Part shown: positions 20,130 through 28,348 of the stretch, one piece after another
How the letters are laid out: each line of letters begins with the position of its first letter
Position numbering within the stretch: position 1 is the first letter of the stretch
NCBI GenBank assembly: GCA_963733105.1
Contig: CAVTCB010000007.1
Span: forward strand, 1 to 64,000
DNA: 64,000 nucleotides
Reading direction: 5' to 3'
Origin: JAFAYN01 sp963733105
GTDB taxonomy: Bacteria; Gemmatimonadota; Gemmatimonadetes; Longimicrobiales; Longimicrobiaceae
Notes under the pieces: generated by a model
Database searches by the model: none
The model's input: only the letters and a program-made list of their open reading frames with translations
Told to the model about the DNA's origin: nothing
Program-made: the position numbers and the translations under genes

Positions 20130-22250
20130 GCGCCGCCGAAACCGCCGTCTTCACGCCCGGGCTGGCGGGGGATGACCCGCTGGCCGAGCACTGGCTGCGC
20201 CACGCCGCCCTGCGCCTGCGCCGCGAGGTGTGCTGGCGCTGGCGCGAGCGCGGCACGACCGGCCCCGCCGACCGGCTGGTGGACTCGCTGGACGCCGTGC
20301 GCCACCACGACGAACGCCGCGCCTTCTTCGACGCCGACCCCACGGCGCGCTGGCTGACGGAGCAGCTCGACGCCCGCCCGCCTCACCCGCCCGCGCCGCC
20401 GCTCCGCGGCTCGTTCGGATGGGTGGCGTGGGAGCTGGAGATGGACCCGTCGGCGACGTTCGTCCTGGCGCTGGGGCTGGCGTCCACGTACGACGCCGCG
20501 GCCGGCCCGGTGATCGCGGCTTGCCAGGGCGACGCGGCGCGCACGCACCCCACCCTGGCGCTGGCGCAGAAGCTGTGGGACGCGCCCGGGGAGGTGCCGG
20601 CGCTGGCCGACCCGGCGCACCCGCTCTGGCGGCACGGGCTGCTGCTGGCTGCGAACGGCGCCGCGCAGACGGGGGCCGGCGTCGACTGGGACGCGCCGCT
20701 CACCGTGCCGCCGCTGCTGGCCGCGCAGCTGCTGGCGCCCCGCGGTCCGGCGCCGCGCGTCTTCCAGCCGCTGGACGAGGGTTGCCCGCCCGGCGCCGCG
20801 CCGCCCGGGGCGGAGGTGCTGGCCGACCGGCTGCGCGCGCCGTGGGCAGGCGGCCTGCGCGTGGTGCCGGTGACCGGCCGCCCGGGCGCCGCCCGCGCCG
20901 CCGCCGTGGCCGCCGCCGCCACCCTGGCGGGGCGCGCCGCGTGCCGGCTGGCGGTGGACGCCGAGCTGCTGGAGAGTGCGGCGTACCTGCGCTCGCTGGC
21001 CGCGCTGGCCTGGCTGCGCGGCGTGGACCTGTTCCTGGACGAGGACGCCGCCCCCGCATGCCGCGGCAGTGCCCACGCGCCCGGCGCCGCCCGGCTGGCC
21101 GTGCTGCGCTCCGTGCCCGTCACCCTGTTCGTGGCCGTGGACGCCGCCGCGGAGCTGGCCTCCCTCCCCCGCGCCGTGCTCCTCCCCGCGCTGGAGGTGC
21201 CCGCGCTCACCTACCCCGAGCGGGTGGCGTGCTGGACCGAGGCGCTGGGCGGAGCGCGCGGACACGCTGAACGGCGCGGTGGCCGAGTGCGCCCGCCGCT
21301 ACCGCTACGAGGCCGGGACCATCCGCTCCGCCGCCGGGGGGCTGCGCGCGCACCGCGGCCCCCTCGCCGCCGCCGACCTCGCCGCCGCCTGCTGCGCCGA
21401 GGTGCCGCTGGACGTGGGCGAGCTGGCGCGCCGGGTGGAGCCGCGCTTCGGCGGCGACGAGCTGGTGCTTCCCCCCGCCCAGCAGGCGCAGTTCGAGGAG
21501 ATCCACCGCGCCATGCGTGCCCTGACCGAGGTGCACCACGGCTGGGGAACGGCGCGGGCCTGGGGCGAGAGCGGGATCTCGGTGCTCTTCGCCGGGCCGC
21601 CGGGAACGGGCAAGACCATGGCGGCCGAGGTGCTGGCGGCGCGGCTGCAGGTGCCCATGTACCGCATCGACCTGTCGCAGGTGGTGGACAAGTACATCGG
21701 CGAGACGGAAAAGAACCTCAAGCGCCTCTTCGATCTGGCCGACGTGGCCGACACGCTCCTCTTCTTCGACGAGGCCGACGCGCTGTTCGGCAAGCGCACC
21801 GAGGTGCGCGACTCGCACGACCGCTACGCCAACCTGGAGGTCAGCTACCTCCTGGAGCGGATGGAGCGCTTCCGGGGGATGGCCATCCTGGCCACCAACC
21901 GCCGCAAGGAGCTGGACGAGGCGTTCCTGCGCCGGCTGCGCTACGTGGTGGAGTTCCCGCTCCCTGACGTGGCGCGGCGGCGGGCGCTGTGGTGGCAGTC
22001 CATCCCCGCCGCGGTGGACGCGTCCGCGCTGGACCTGGACTTCCTGGCGCGGCAGTTCCCGCTCTCCGGCGGCCACATCCGCTCCGCCGTCTTCAACGCC
22101 TGCCTGCAGAGCGCGGGAAACGGCGCGCCGCGGCTGGAGATGGAGCAGGTGCTGCTCGCCGTGCGGCGCGAGATGGACAAGCTGGGCCGCCCGGTGAGCG
22201 CCGAGCAGATGGGACGCTACGCCGCCCTGCCGGGCGAGGGGGCCGCGTGA
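20126..22250 (+). CDS. eCIS AAA+ ATPase (Afp15-like), reading frame interrupted once
   Basis: The protein is readable as one gene in two frames. Codons from ATG 20126 run to about 21250, then the frame slips by one base and continues to the stop at 22250. The second half holds Walker A (GPPGTGKT, near 21600), Walker B (LLFFDEAD, near 21765), a sensor-1 region (GMAILATNRRKELDEAF) and an arginine finger area (RRLRYVVEFPLP), the classical AAA+ core seen in Afp15-type ATPases needed for particle assembly. The first half (about 370 residues) is a degenerate ATPase-like N-terminal domain (VPVTGRPGAARAAAVAAAA). The slip lies at GGGCGGAGCGCGCGG. It is either an assembly error or an inactivating mutation; the flanking sequence shows no other decay. 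Confidence 0.85.
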
Positions 22251-22522
22251 GCGCCGGCCACCTGCACGTGGACCGGCTGGAGCTGAGGCTGCACGGTGCC
22301 TCGCCCGCCGACGCGCGCGCCGCGGTCGATGGGCTCGGCCGGGCGCTGCTCGACGAGCTGGCCCGCCGCGGGGCCGTCCGCGCGGACACGTCCGTCCGCA
22401 TCGAGCGGCTGGCCGCTACGGCCGACGCAGGCACGGACGGGGCCGGCAGCGCGCGTGGGGCCCTGGCCCGCGCGGCGGCGGCCGCGCTGGCGCCGCACCT
22501 CCCGTCCACGCGGGGGAGGTGA
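22247..22522 (+). CDS. Small conserved eCIS protein, unknown function
   Basis: 91 residues from a GTG at 22247 that overlaps the ATPase stop, so translation is probably coupled. The N-terminus LHVDRLELRLHGASPADARA looks like a beta strand plus helix. The remainder is alanine-arginine rich helix (LLDELARRGAVRADTSVRIE and RAAAAALAPHLP). Short proteins of this pattern (a HI-x-RL-x-L-x-L-x-G start) are found after the ATPase in many eCIS clusters, but no biochemical role is known to me. It is too small to be an enzyme and may be an assembly partner. Confidence 0.6.
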   Translation: MSAGHLHVDRLELRLHGASPADARAAVDGLGRALLDELARRGAVRADTSVRIERLAATADAGTDGAGSARGALARAAAAALAPHLPSTRGR

Positions 22523-22525
22523 GCC

Positions 22526-23191
22526 GTGCCGATCCGGCTGCGCGGGGCGCTGATCGAGTACCAGAGCGACTTCCTGGGCGGCGCGCCCAACGTGGTCGTC
22601 TTCCAGTTCAATCCCGATACGATCGATCGGACCATCACCGTTCCCCCCAGCCCGTGGGTGACGGCAAAGACGGATTCGGCCGGAAAGCCCGAAGTCCTGG
22701 AGACCTTCAGCCTCAAGCTCGTGTTCGATGCTTCCGACCTGATGTCGTTCGGTGATCCGCTGGCCGTGGCGTTCGGGGTGGGCCAGTCACTGGCGGCACT
22801 GGAGAACATGGTGCAGCCCGCCACCCTGTTGACCGGGCAGAAGGGGACGGCGGCGGACGCGACGTCGAAAGCGCTGGACGCCGCAGCCAAGGCGACGGCG
22901 GAAGAGGCAGTGGGGAGAGAGCGATACCCGCGCGTCCTCTTCGTGTGGGGGCACACGCGACTGCTTCCCGTGGAGATCGACAGCATGGTCCTCAAGGAGC
23001 TGAAGTACGACGCGCAGCTCGTTCCCGTGCACGCCGAGGCCATGCTCGGCCTGTCGGTGCCCCCCGTCACGCGTGCCAAGGACAAGCTGGGATACGGGGC
23101 GCTGGAGTACACCAGGGCCATTCGCGAGGCGCAGGCGGCGACGGGCTTCTTCAACACCATGAAGGCCGTGGCCGACCTGATCCCCTTCTGA
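22526..23191 (+). CDS. eCIS tube-initiator protein (Afp7-like, CIS tube family)
   Basis: 221 residues from a GTG at 22526 with GGGGAGG just upstream. The features FQFNPDTIDRTITV, ETFSLKLVFDASD, VLFVWGHTRLLPVEIDSM and EAMLGLSVPPVTRAKD belong to the contractile injection system tube/initiator family (Afp7, gp53-like). That family joins the inner tube to the baseplate hub. In Afp7 a LysM domain is fused at the C-terminus; here the LysM part is the separate next gene. A helical alanine-rich insert at residues about 100-135 separates the two beta halves. Confidence 0.85.
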   Translation: MPIRLRGALIEYQSDFLGGAPNVVVFQFNPDTIDRTITVPPSPWVTAKTDSAGKPEVLETFSLKLVFDASDLMSFGDPLAVAFGVGQSLAALENMVQPATLLTGQKGTAADATSKALDAAAKATAEEAVGRERYPRVLFVWGHTRLLPVEIDSMVLKELKYDAQLVPVHAEAMLGLSVPPVTRAKDKLGYGALEYTRAIREAQAATGFFNTMKAVADLIPF

Positions 23192-23207
23192 ACAGCGAGC
23201 GCATCCC

Positions 23208-23480
23208 ATGTTCCTCCCCAACTCCCGCTACGCCGCGCAGCCTACGGCCGCCGTCCCGCTGACGGCCGGCCGCGAGGCCGCCATCGTCACGCTGCGCCGC
23301 CTCCCCGCGACGACCGGCGAGCCGTACGCCGTGCGCGGCGAGGACCGGCTGGACGTGCTGGCGCAGCGGCGCTACCACGACGCCACGCGCTTCTGGCACG
23401 TGGCCGACGCCAACACGGAGCTGGAGGCCCGGCGGCTGGTGGACGAGGCGGGCCGCGTCATCCGCGTGCCGGAGCGCTGA
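23208..23480 (+). CDS. LysM-like baseplate protein
   Basis: 90 residues. The central segment YAVRGEDRLDVLAQRRYHDA followed by TRFWHVADANTELEARRL is the LysM/gpX pattern (a start of YxVRxGDxLDxLA and a later WxIADAN). In phage and eCIS baseplates such small LysM proteins sit around the tube initiator rather than binding cell wall. The start at 23208 follows the initiator stop by 16 bases. Together with the previous gene it equals a split version of Afp7. Confidence 0.8.
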   Translation: MFLPNSRYAAQPTAAVPLTAGREAAIVTLRRLPATTGEPYAVRGEDRLDVLAQRRYHDATRFWHVADANTELEARRLVDEAGRVIRVPER

Positions 23481-23481
23481 G

Positions 23482-24597
23482 ATGCGCGACGCCGCCTTCC
23501 GCATGTACCTGGACGGCACCCCCGCCACGGCCGAGCAGCTCGGCCTGGTCGAGGAGATCACCGTCGTCCAGGGCACCGGGGTGGCGTGGGTGGCGCGCTT
23601 CCGCTTCGGGGTGGACACCGACGCCGCGGGGGTGTGGAGCGGCGAGGACCATCCGTTCACCGTCCCCTTCACCCGCGTGCGCATCGAGGTGCGGCCGGCG
23701 ACGGCGGCGGCGTTCGTCCCGCTGATCGAAGGTCCGGTGGTGGGCTCCGAGGCGCAACTCTCCGCGCGGCCGGGCCGGAGCAGCATCACCGCCGAGGTGC
23801 ACGACGACAGCGTGACGATGAACCGCCGTGAGCGGGTGGAGGTCTACGAGGGGCAGACGGCCGGGCAGCTCGCCCGCCGCCTCTTCGCCGACGCGGGGCT
23901 GGCCTCCAGCGACGTGGAGGCGGCGCCTCCGCCCTCCGGGGGCTTTCCCCCCGTCTACGTGCAGCGCGAGACGGACATCCAGTTCCTGCGCCGGCTGGCC
24001 CGTGACCTGGGGATGCATGCCTACGTCCTTCCCGGCGCCGCGCCGGGGGCCAGCACCGGGGCGTTCAAAACGCTCCCCACCGGCCCCGCCAGGCTCCCGG
24101 AGCTGCTGCTGCTGGGGCCGGACCGCAACCTGGGCGAGCTGCGGGTGCGCGCCCTGGCGCTCCGCCCGGCCACGGCCGGGGCGGCTTCGCTCTCCGCCAC
24201 GGACAGGGAAGCCACGTCCGCCGAATCCACGCTCGGCGCCGTCCCCCTGCTGGGACGCGAGCCGCCGGTCCGGGCGGGGGACGCCGGGTTCGTCCTCCTC
24301 CCCCCCGGGCGCGACGGGGCGGCGGACGTGGAGCGCTGGACGGCCGGGGCCACCGAGCGCTCCGCGGACGCCTTCGAGGCCCACGGGCGGGTGGGCTTCG
24401 ACCGCTACGCGGGAGTGCTCTCGCCCTACCGGGTCGTCACGGTACGGGCGATCGACGGGCGAAACAGCGGCGACTGGCGGGTGCACGCCGTCACCCACAC
24501 CATCACCCGCCTCGCGTACACGCAGGACTTCACCCTGCGGCGCAACGCGCGCTCGGCCGGCACCCGCGGCGGCGGCGGCGCGCCCGCAGTCTTCTGA
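23482..24597 (+). CDS. eCIS baseplate hub protein (gpD / VgrG N-terminal-like)
   Basis: 371 residues, the hub half of a VgrG/Afp8-type protein. It starts RDAAFRMYLDGTPATAEQLG, with two beta-barrel regions and the diagnostic VYVQRETDIQFLRRLARDLG near residue 155-175, which matches the hub signature (E-D-F-RRLA). The C-terminal part FDRYAGVLSPYRVVTVRAID and HTITRLAYTQDFTL resembles gp27-like domains. In Afp8 the hub and spike are one polypeptide; here the spike is encoded by the next gene. Trimeric assembly at the base of the tube is expected from the family. Confidence 0.88.
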   Translation: MRDAAFRMYLDGTPATAEQLGLVEEITVVQGTGVAWVARFRFGVDTDAAGVWSGEDHPFTVPFTRVRIEVRPATAAAFVPLIEGPVVGSEAQLSARPGRSSITAEVHDDSVTMNRRERVEVYEGQTAGQLARRLFADAGLASSDVEAAPPPSGGFPPVYVQRETDIQFLRRLARDLGMHAYVLPGAAPGASTGAFKTLPTGPARLPELLLLGPDRNLGELRVRALALRPATAGAASLSATDREATSAESTLGAVPLLGREPPVRAGDAGFVLLPPGRDGAADVERWTAGATERSADAFEAHGRVGFDRYAGVLSPYRVVTVRAIDGRNSGDWRVHAVTHTITRLAYTQDFTLRRNARSAGTRGGGGAPAVF

Positions 24598-24604
24598 GGG
24601 ACGG

Positions 24605-25132
24605 ATGAGCGACGACGCGTTCGAAGCGCTGCTGGTGGAGCTGGCCGGCGAGGTGCGCGGCCGCTTCTGGGGAAAGTACCGCGGGGTGGTGCGGGACGTG
24701 GCCGATCCCGAGCAGATGGGCCGCATCAGGGCGCGGGTCCCCTCGGTGCTGGGCGAGACGGAGCTTCCCTGGGCGCTCCCCTGCGTCCCCTTCGCCGGCG
24801 ACACCCACGGGCTGGTGCTGCTCCCCGTCGAGGGCGACGGGGTGTGGATCGAGTTCGAGGGGGGCGATCCCGCGCTCCCGGTGTGGACGGGGTGCTGGTG
24901 GGGACGGGGGGAGCTTCCCGCTCCCGGCGCGGAAAAGGTGCGCGTGCTGGCGACCCCCGGGGGGCTGCAGGTGGTGCTCGACGACGACAAGAAGGAGCTG
25001 CGTCTGGTGCACCCCGACGGCGCCGAGATCATCCTGGGGTCGAAGGAGATCTCCATCGCCCTCGACTCGTCCAAGGTGGTGCTCTCCTCCTCGGGCGTCA
25101 GCATCAACGAAGGCGCTTTCAAGGTGAGCTGA
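24605..25132 (+). CDS. eCIS central spike protein (gpV / gp5 OB-fold)
   Basis: 175 residues. It contains the phage baseplate assembly V signature: WGKYRGVVRDVADPEQMGR followed by IRARVPSVLG, then GDGVWIEFEGGDPALPVWTG, an OB-fold. The C-terminal 60 residues are short strand repeats (LRLVHPDGAEIILGSKEISI and KVVLSSSGVSI) likely to form a trimeric beta-helical spike. It starts at ATG 24605, 7 bases after the hub stop. Together with the hub it corresponds to Afp8/VgrG. Confidence 0.9.
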   Translation: MSDDAFEALLVELAGEVRGRFWGKYRGVVRDVADPEQMGRIRARVPSVLGETELPWALPCVPFAGDTHGLVLLPVEGDGVWIEFEGGDPALPVWTGCWWGRGELPAPGAEKVRVLATPGGLQVVLDDDKKELRLVHPDGAEIILGSKEISIALDSSKVVLSSSGVSINEGAFKVS

Positions 25133-25139
25133 GGGGACG

Positions 25140-25472
25140 ATGCCCGGCAACCTGCTGACCACCGCCAGCACCATCCAGTGCCCGCACGGAGGCCGGGCCA
25201 ACCTGTCCACCTCCAACACCAAGGTCACGGCCGGGGCGGCGGTGCTCCTTTCCAGCGACGTGCACGCGGTGGCGGGGTGCTCGTTCACCCTCCCCGGCGG
25301 CAAGTACTCGCCGTGCGTGCGCATCGAGTGGGCGTCGCCGGCCACGAAGGCCGAGGTGGACGGTACCGGGCCGCTGGTGAAGACCAGCGTGGGCAAGTGC
25401 CTGAGCGCCGAAGGCGCCCCCCAGGGGGTGGCGACGATCGTGAACACCCAGACCAAGGCGAGCTCCCGATGA
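25140..25472 (+). CDS. PAAR-like spike tip protein
   Basis: 110 residues. PGNLLTTASTIQCPHGGRA at the start, four conserved cysteines (residues about 14, 47, 59 and 87) and short beta strands fit the PAAR-like tip proteins of eCIS (Afp10-like, DUF4280-related) that sharpen the spike. Position between spike and gp25-like genes is consistent. The stop overlaps the next start (ATGA). Metal binding by the cysteines and the CPHG histidine is plausible but not demonstrated by sequence alone. Confidence 0.78.
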   Translation: MPGNLLTTASTIQCPHGGRANLSTSNTKVTAGAAVLLSSDVHAVAGCSFTLPGGKYSPCVRIEWASPATKAEVDGTGPLVKTSVGKCLSAEGAPQGVATIVNTQTKASSR

Positions 25473-25849
25473 CCGCGCCCGACGGCCCGCACCTCTCCTT
25501 CCCCTTCCGCGTCGGCAGCGACGGCCGCGCCGCCACGGTGCGCACCCTGGAGGAGCACGTGCGCGACGAGATGGTGCAGCTGGTGCTCACCAGCCCGGGA
25601 GAGCGCGCGTTTCTCCCCGAGCTCGGGGGCGGTCTGCGCCGGCTGGTGTTCGAGAGCGCGTCCGAGGCCGCCGCCGCCCTGGCCAAGGCCACCCTGGCGC
25701 AGGCCCTTTCGCACTGGCTGGGGCACCGCGCGGTGGTGGACGAGCTGCGCGTGGACGCCCGGGGCGCCACGCTGGACGTCGGCATCCGCTACCACCTGCA
25801 CGGGAGCGACGACGCGCGCCTGCTGCACTTCCGGCACGAGGGGGGCTGA
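25469..25849 (+). CDS. gp25/gpW-like baseplate wedge protein (Afp9-like)
   Basis: 126 residues. HLSFPFRVGSDGRAATV, LEEHVRDEMVQLVLTSPGER and FLPELGGGLRRLVFE are the gpW/gp25 lysozyme-like wedge signature (TSPGER is near-invariant). In T4 and Afp this protein attaches the baseplate to the sheath and initiates sheath polymerisation. It overlaps the previous gene and is followed 3 bases later by the first J-type gene, the standard Afp9-Afp11 order. Confidence 0.92.
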   Translation: MTAPDGPHLSFPFRVGSDGRAATVRTLEEHVRDEMVQLVLTSPGERAFLPELGGGLRRLVFESASEAAAALAKATLAQALSHWLGHRAVVDELRVDARGATLDVGIRYHLHGSDDARLLHFRHEGG

Positions 25850-25852
25850 GCC

Positions 25853-28348
25853 GTGGCCGCCGCCGTGGCCGCCCGCGAGGCGCTGGACGAGCGCGCCACC
25901 CGCCTGGGCACCCTCAACGGGATCCGCCTGGTACGGGTCGCCGCGCTCGACACCTCCACCCCCGCCGGCGAGGCTCTCCTGGAGGTGCAGTTCCACAACA
26001 GCAACCACCTGGCCGCCGTTGCCGCGGCGGCGGCCGATCCCCTGACCGGCTCCGCCTTCTCCCGCGACACCTTCCCCGTTTCCGGCGGGCGGCGCATTCG
26101 CGCCGGGACAGCCTCCGGGCAGGTACACGTCTCGTCCGTGACGGCGGGGCAGCAGGCCGACGTGCTGCGGCTGACCGTCACCCCGATCGGGGACTATTCC
26201 ACCTACACGCTGGAGTTCCGGCACCCCGGCACGGACCCGGTCTTCGCGGAGGTGCCCTTCCGCTTCCGCCCCGGGTGCTTCACCAGCGACTGCGCGCCGC
26301 TGCGCGAAGGCGCCCCGGCCGAGTCCGCGCCGGCCATCGACTACCTGGCCCGCGACTTCGACTCCTTCCGGCACACGCTGATCGCTGCGATGCAGCACCG
26401 CGTTCCAGGGTGGCGGCCCACCAGCGAGGCCGACCTGGACCAGACGCTGATCGAGCTGATCGCCGCCGCGGGCGACGAGCTGGCCGACTACCAGGACCGG
26501 GTGATGAACGAGGCGTACCTGGGCACTGCCCGGCGCCGCGTCTCGCTGGCCCGCCACGCCCGCCTGATGGGCTACCACGTCCACCAGGGGAGCCAGGCCT
26601 CCACCTGGCTGGCGCTGGAGGTGGGCGGGACCGCCGCCGGCGTCGTGCCCCCCGGCCTGGCCGCGTGGCCCGGCGACGGCCCCGGCGTGCAGACCTTCCT
26701 CACCCACGCCCCGGCCGCCGTCCATCCGCTGCTGAACCGCATGCGGCCGTACACCTGGAGCGGCGCCTACCCCGCCCTGGCCGCCGGCAGCACCCGCGCC
26801 GACCTCCTCCTGTCCGGCGTGACGCAGGCCGACGTCGAGAGCGTCCGAGACCTGATCCGCCTGGGCGGCACGGCCGGCGGCTTCACCGCCCGCGTCACCC
26901 ACCTGGTGATCCAGGAGTGGCTGAATCCCGCCACGGGGCTCGCAGCCGGCCGCAGCCTGGCCCGCCGCCAGCTGCTGGAGCTGCTTCCCGGCGGCGATGC
27001 CGCGCAGGCCGTGTTCGATCCCGTGGAGAACGTGTGGGTGCTTCGCGTGCGCTGGCGCGCGCAGGACGCGCTCCGGCAGGCGTACTGCGCCACCGTGCAG
27101 TGCCCGGGGGGCGTGGTCGGCGACGTGTCGCTGGTCCACGGCAACCTGGCGCGCGCCTTCCACGGCGCCCCGCGAACCGTCCGCTTCCTTCCCCCCGGCT
27201 CGGTCCTCGCGGGCCCGGACGATCTCCATTACGAGGACGCGGACCCCTGGGGAACGCTGTGCCGCATCCCCGACCGCCACCTGGCGTACCGGCAGACCGC
27301 GACGGGGGGCGAGATCCCTCCGCGAAGCACGCTCTCCCCGGTGGACGGGACGGGTCGGTGCGTGTGGCACGCCGCCGCGCCGTCGGTCACCGTGGAGCCG
27401 GCGGGGGAGCGCTGGGACGAGCGGATCACCCTGGTGCACAGCGACGACAGCGCCGAGGGGGGCGACCACTTCGTGGTGGAGACCGACGAGGAGGGATGGA
27501 GCACGCTGCGCTTCGGGAACGGCGTGAACGGGCGGAAGCTCCCCGCCGGCGCCGCCGTCCGCTGCTGCTACCAGGTGGGCCGCGGGCCGGCCGGCAACGT
27601 GGGTGCCGACACCCTGGTGGGGCTGGACTCTTCGCCCCCCCACGGCCTGCTCGCGGGGGCGGTGGTGTGGAACCCCTTCGACGTGACGGACGGCCTGGCC
27701 CCCGAGCCGGCGGCGGAGGTCGTACGCCGCGCGCCGGAGGCGTACCGCTACCGCCAGAGCCGCGCGGTGACGCTGGGCGACTACGTGCGCCGCGCGCAGG
27801 AGGTGGAGGGCGTCTCCCGCGCCGCCGCCGCGTACGCGTGGACGGGGAGCTGGCGCACCGTGCGGGTGTCGGTGGATCCCGCCGGGAGCACCGAGCTGGA
27901 CGACGTGCTGCGCGCGCGCGTGACACGGCACCTGGAGGCGGTGCGGCTCATCGGCGAGGACCTGGAGCTGCGCGCCCCCGACTTCGTGCCCCTGGAGGTG
28001 ACCGTGGTGGCCTGCGTGTGCGGCGACTTCTGGCCGGAGGACGTGCGCTGGGTGCTGGAGGAGGAGCTCTCGTCCGGGTGGACCGCAGACGGGCGGCAGG
28101 GCTTCTTCCACCCCGACCGCTGGACCTTCGGACAGCCGCTGCACGCCAGCCAGGTCGTGGGCGTGGTGCAGGCGGTGGCGGGCGTGGACCACGTGGTCGC
28201 GGTGCGGATGCGGCGCTGGCGCGACGCCTCGGCACCCACGGCGGAGATCGTCCGGCCGCGGCCCAGCGAGGTCCTGCTGGTGCGCGGCGACCCCGACCGC
28301 ATGGAAGACGGCGCCGTGGTGCTGGACCTGCGGGGAGGCCGGCGATGA
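25853..28348 (+). CDS. Baseplate J-type assembly protein (Afp11-like)
   Basis: 831 residues from a GTG 3 bases after the wedge gene. An N-terminal extension of about 150 residues is followed by IDYLARDFDSFRHTLIAAM (residue about 162) and DQTLIELIAAAGDELADYQD with AYLGTARRRVSLARHARLMGY, the core signature of gpJ-type/gp6-like baseplate proteins of eCIS. A second conserved block is WSTLRFGNGVNGRKLPAGAA (about 545-560), and the C-terminal region VEGVSRAAAAYAWTGSW follows. It should form the wedge ring. The stop overlaps the next ATG. Confidence 0.9.
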   Translation: MAAAVAAREALDERATRLGTLNGIRLVRVAALDTSTPAGEALLEVQFHNSNHLAAVAAAAADPLTGSAFSRDTFPVSGGRRIRAGTASGQVHVSSVTAGQQADVLRLTVTPIGDYSTYTLEFRHPGTDPVFAEVPFRFRPGCFTSDCAPLREGAPAESAPAIDYLARDFDSFRHTLIAAMQHRVPGWRPTSEADLDQTLIELIAAAGDELADYQDRVMNEAYLGTARRRVSLARHARLMGYHVHQGSQASTWLALEVGGTAAGVVPPGLAAWPGDGPGVQTFLTHAPAAVHPLLNRMRPYTWSGAYPALAAGSTRADLLLSGVTQADVESVRDLIRLGGTAGGFTARVTHLVIQEWLNPATGLAAGRSLARRQLLELLPGGDAAQAVFDPVENVWVLRVRWRAQDALRQAYCATVQCPGGVVGDVSLVHGNLARAFHGAPRTVRFLPPGSVLAGPDDLHYEDADPWGTLCRIPDRHLAYRQTATGGEIPPRSTLSPVDGTGRCVWHAAAPSVTVEPAGERWDERITLVHSDDSAEGGDHFVVETDEEGWSTLRFGNGVNGRKLPAGAAVRCCYQVGRGPAGNVGADTLVGLDSSPPHGLLAGAVVWNPFDVTDGLAPEPAAEVVRRAPEAYRYRQSRAVTLGDYVRRAQEVEGVSRAAAAYAWTGSWRTVRVSVDPAGSTELDDVLRARVTRHLEAVRLIGEDLELRAPDFVPLEVTVVACVCGDFWPEDVRWVLEEELSSGWTADGRQGFFHPDRWTFGQPLHASQVVGVVQAVAGVDHVVAVRMRRWRDASAPTAEIVRPRPSEVLLVRGDPDRMEDGAVVLDLRGGRR

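Noticed and set aside
24530..28192. A 1220-codon minus-strand open frame across the baseplate genes
   Set aside because: No domain signatures. The plus strand has hub, spike, gp25 and J-type motifs in order with tight start/stop overlaps.
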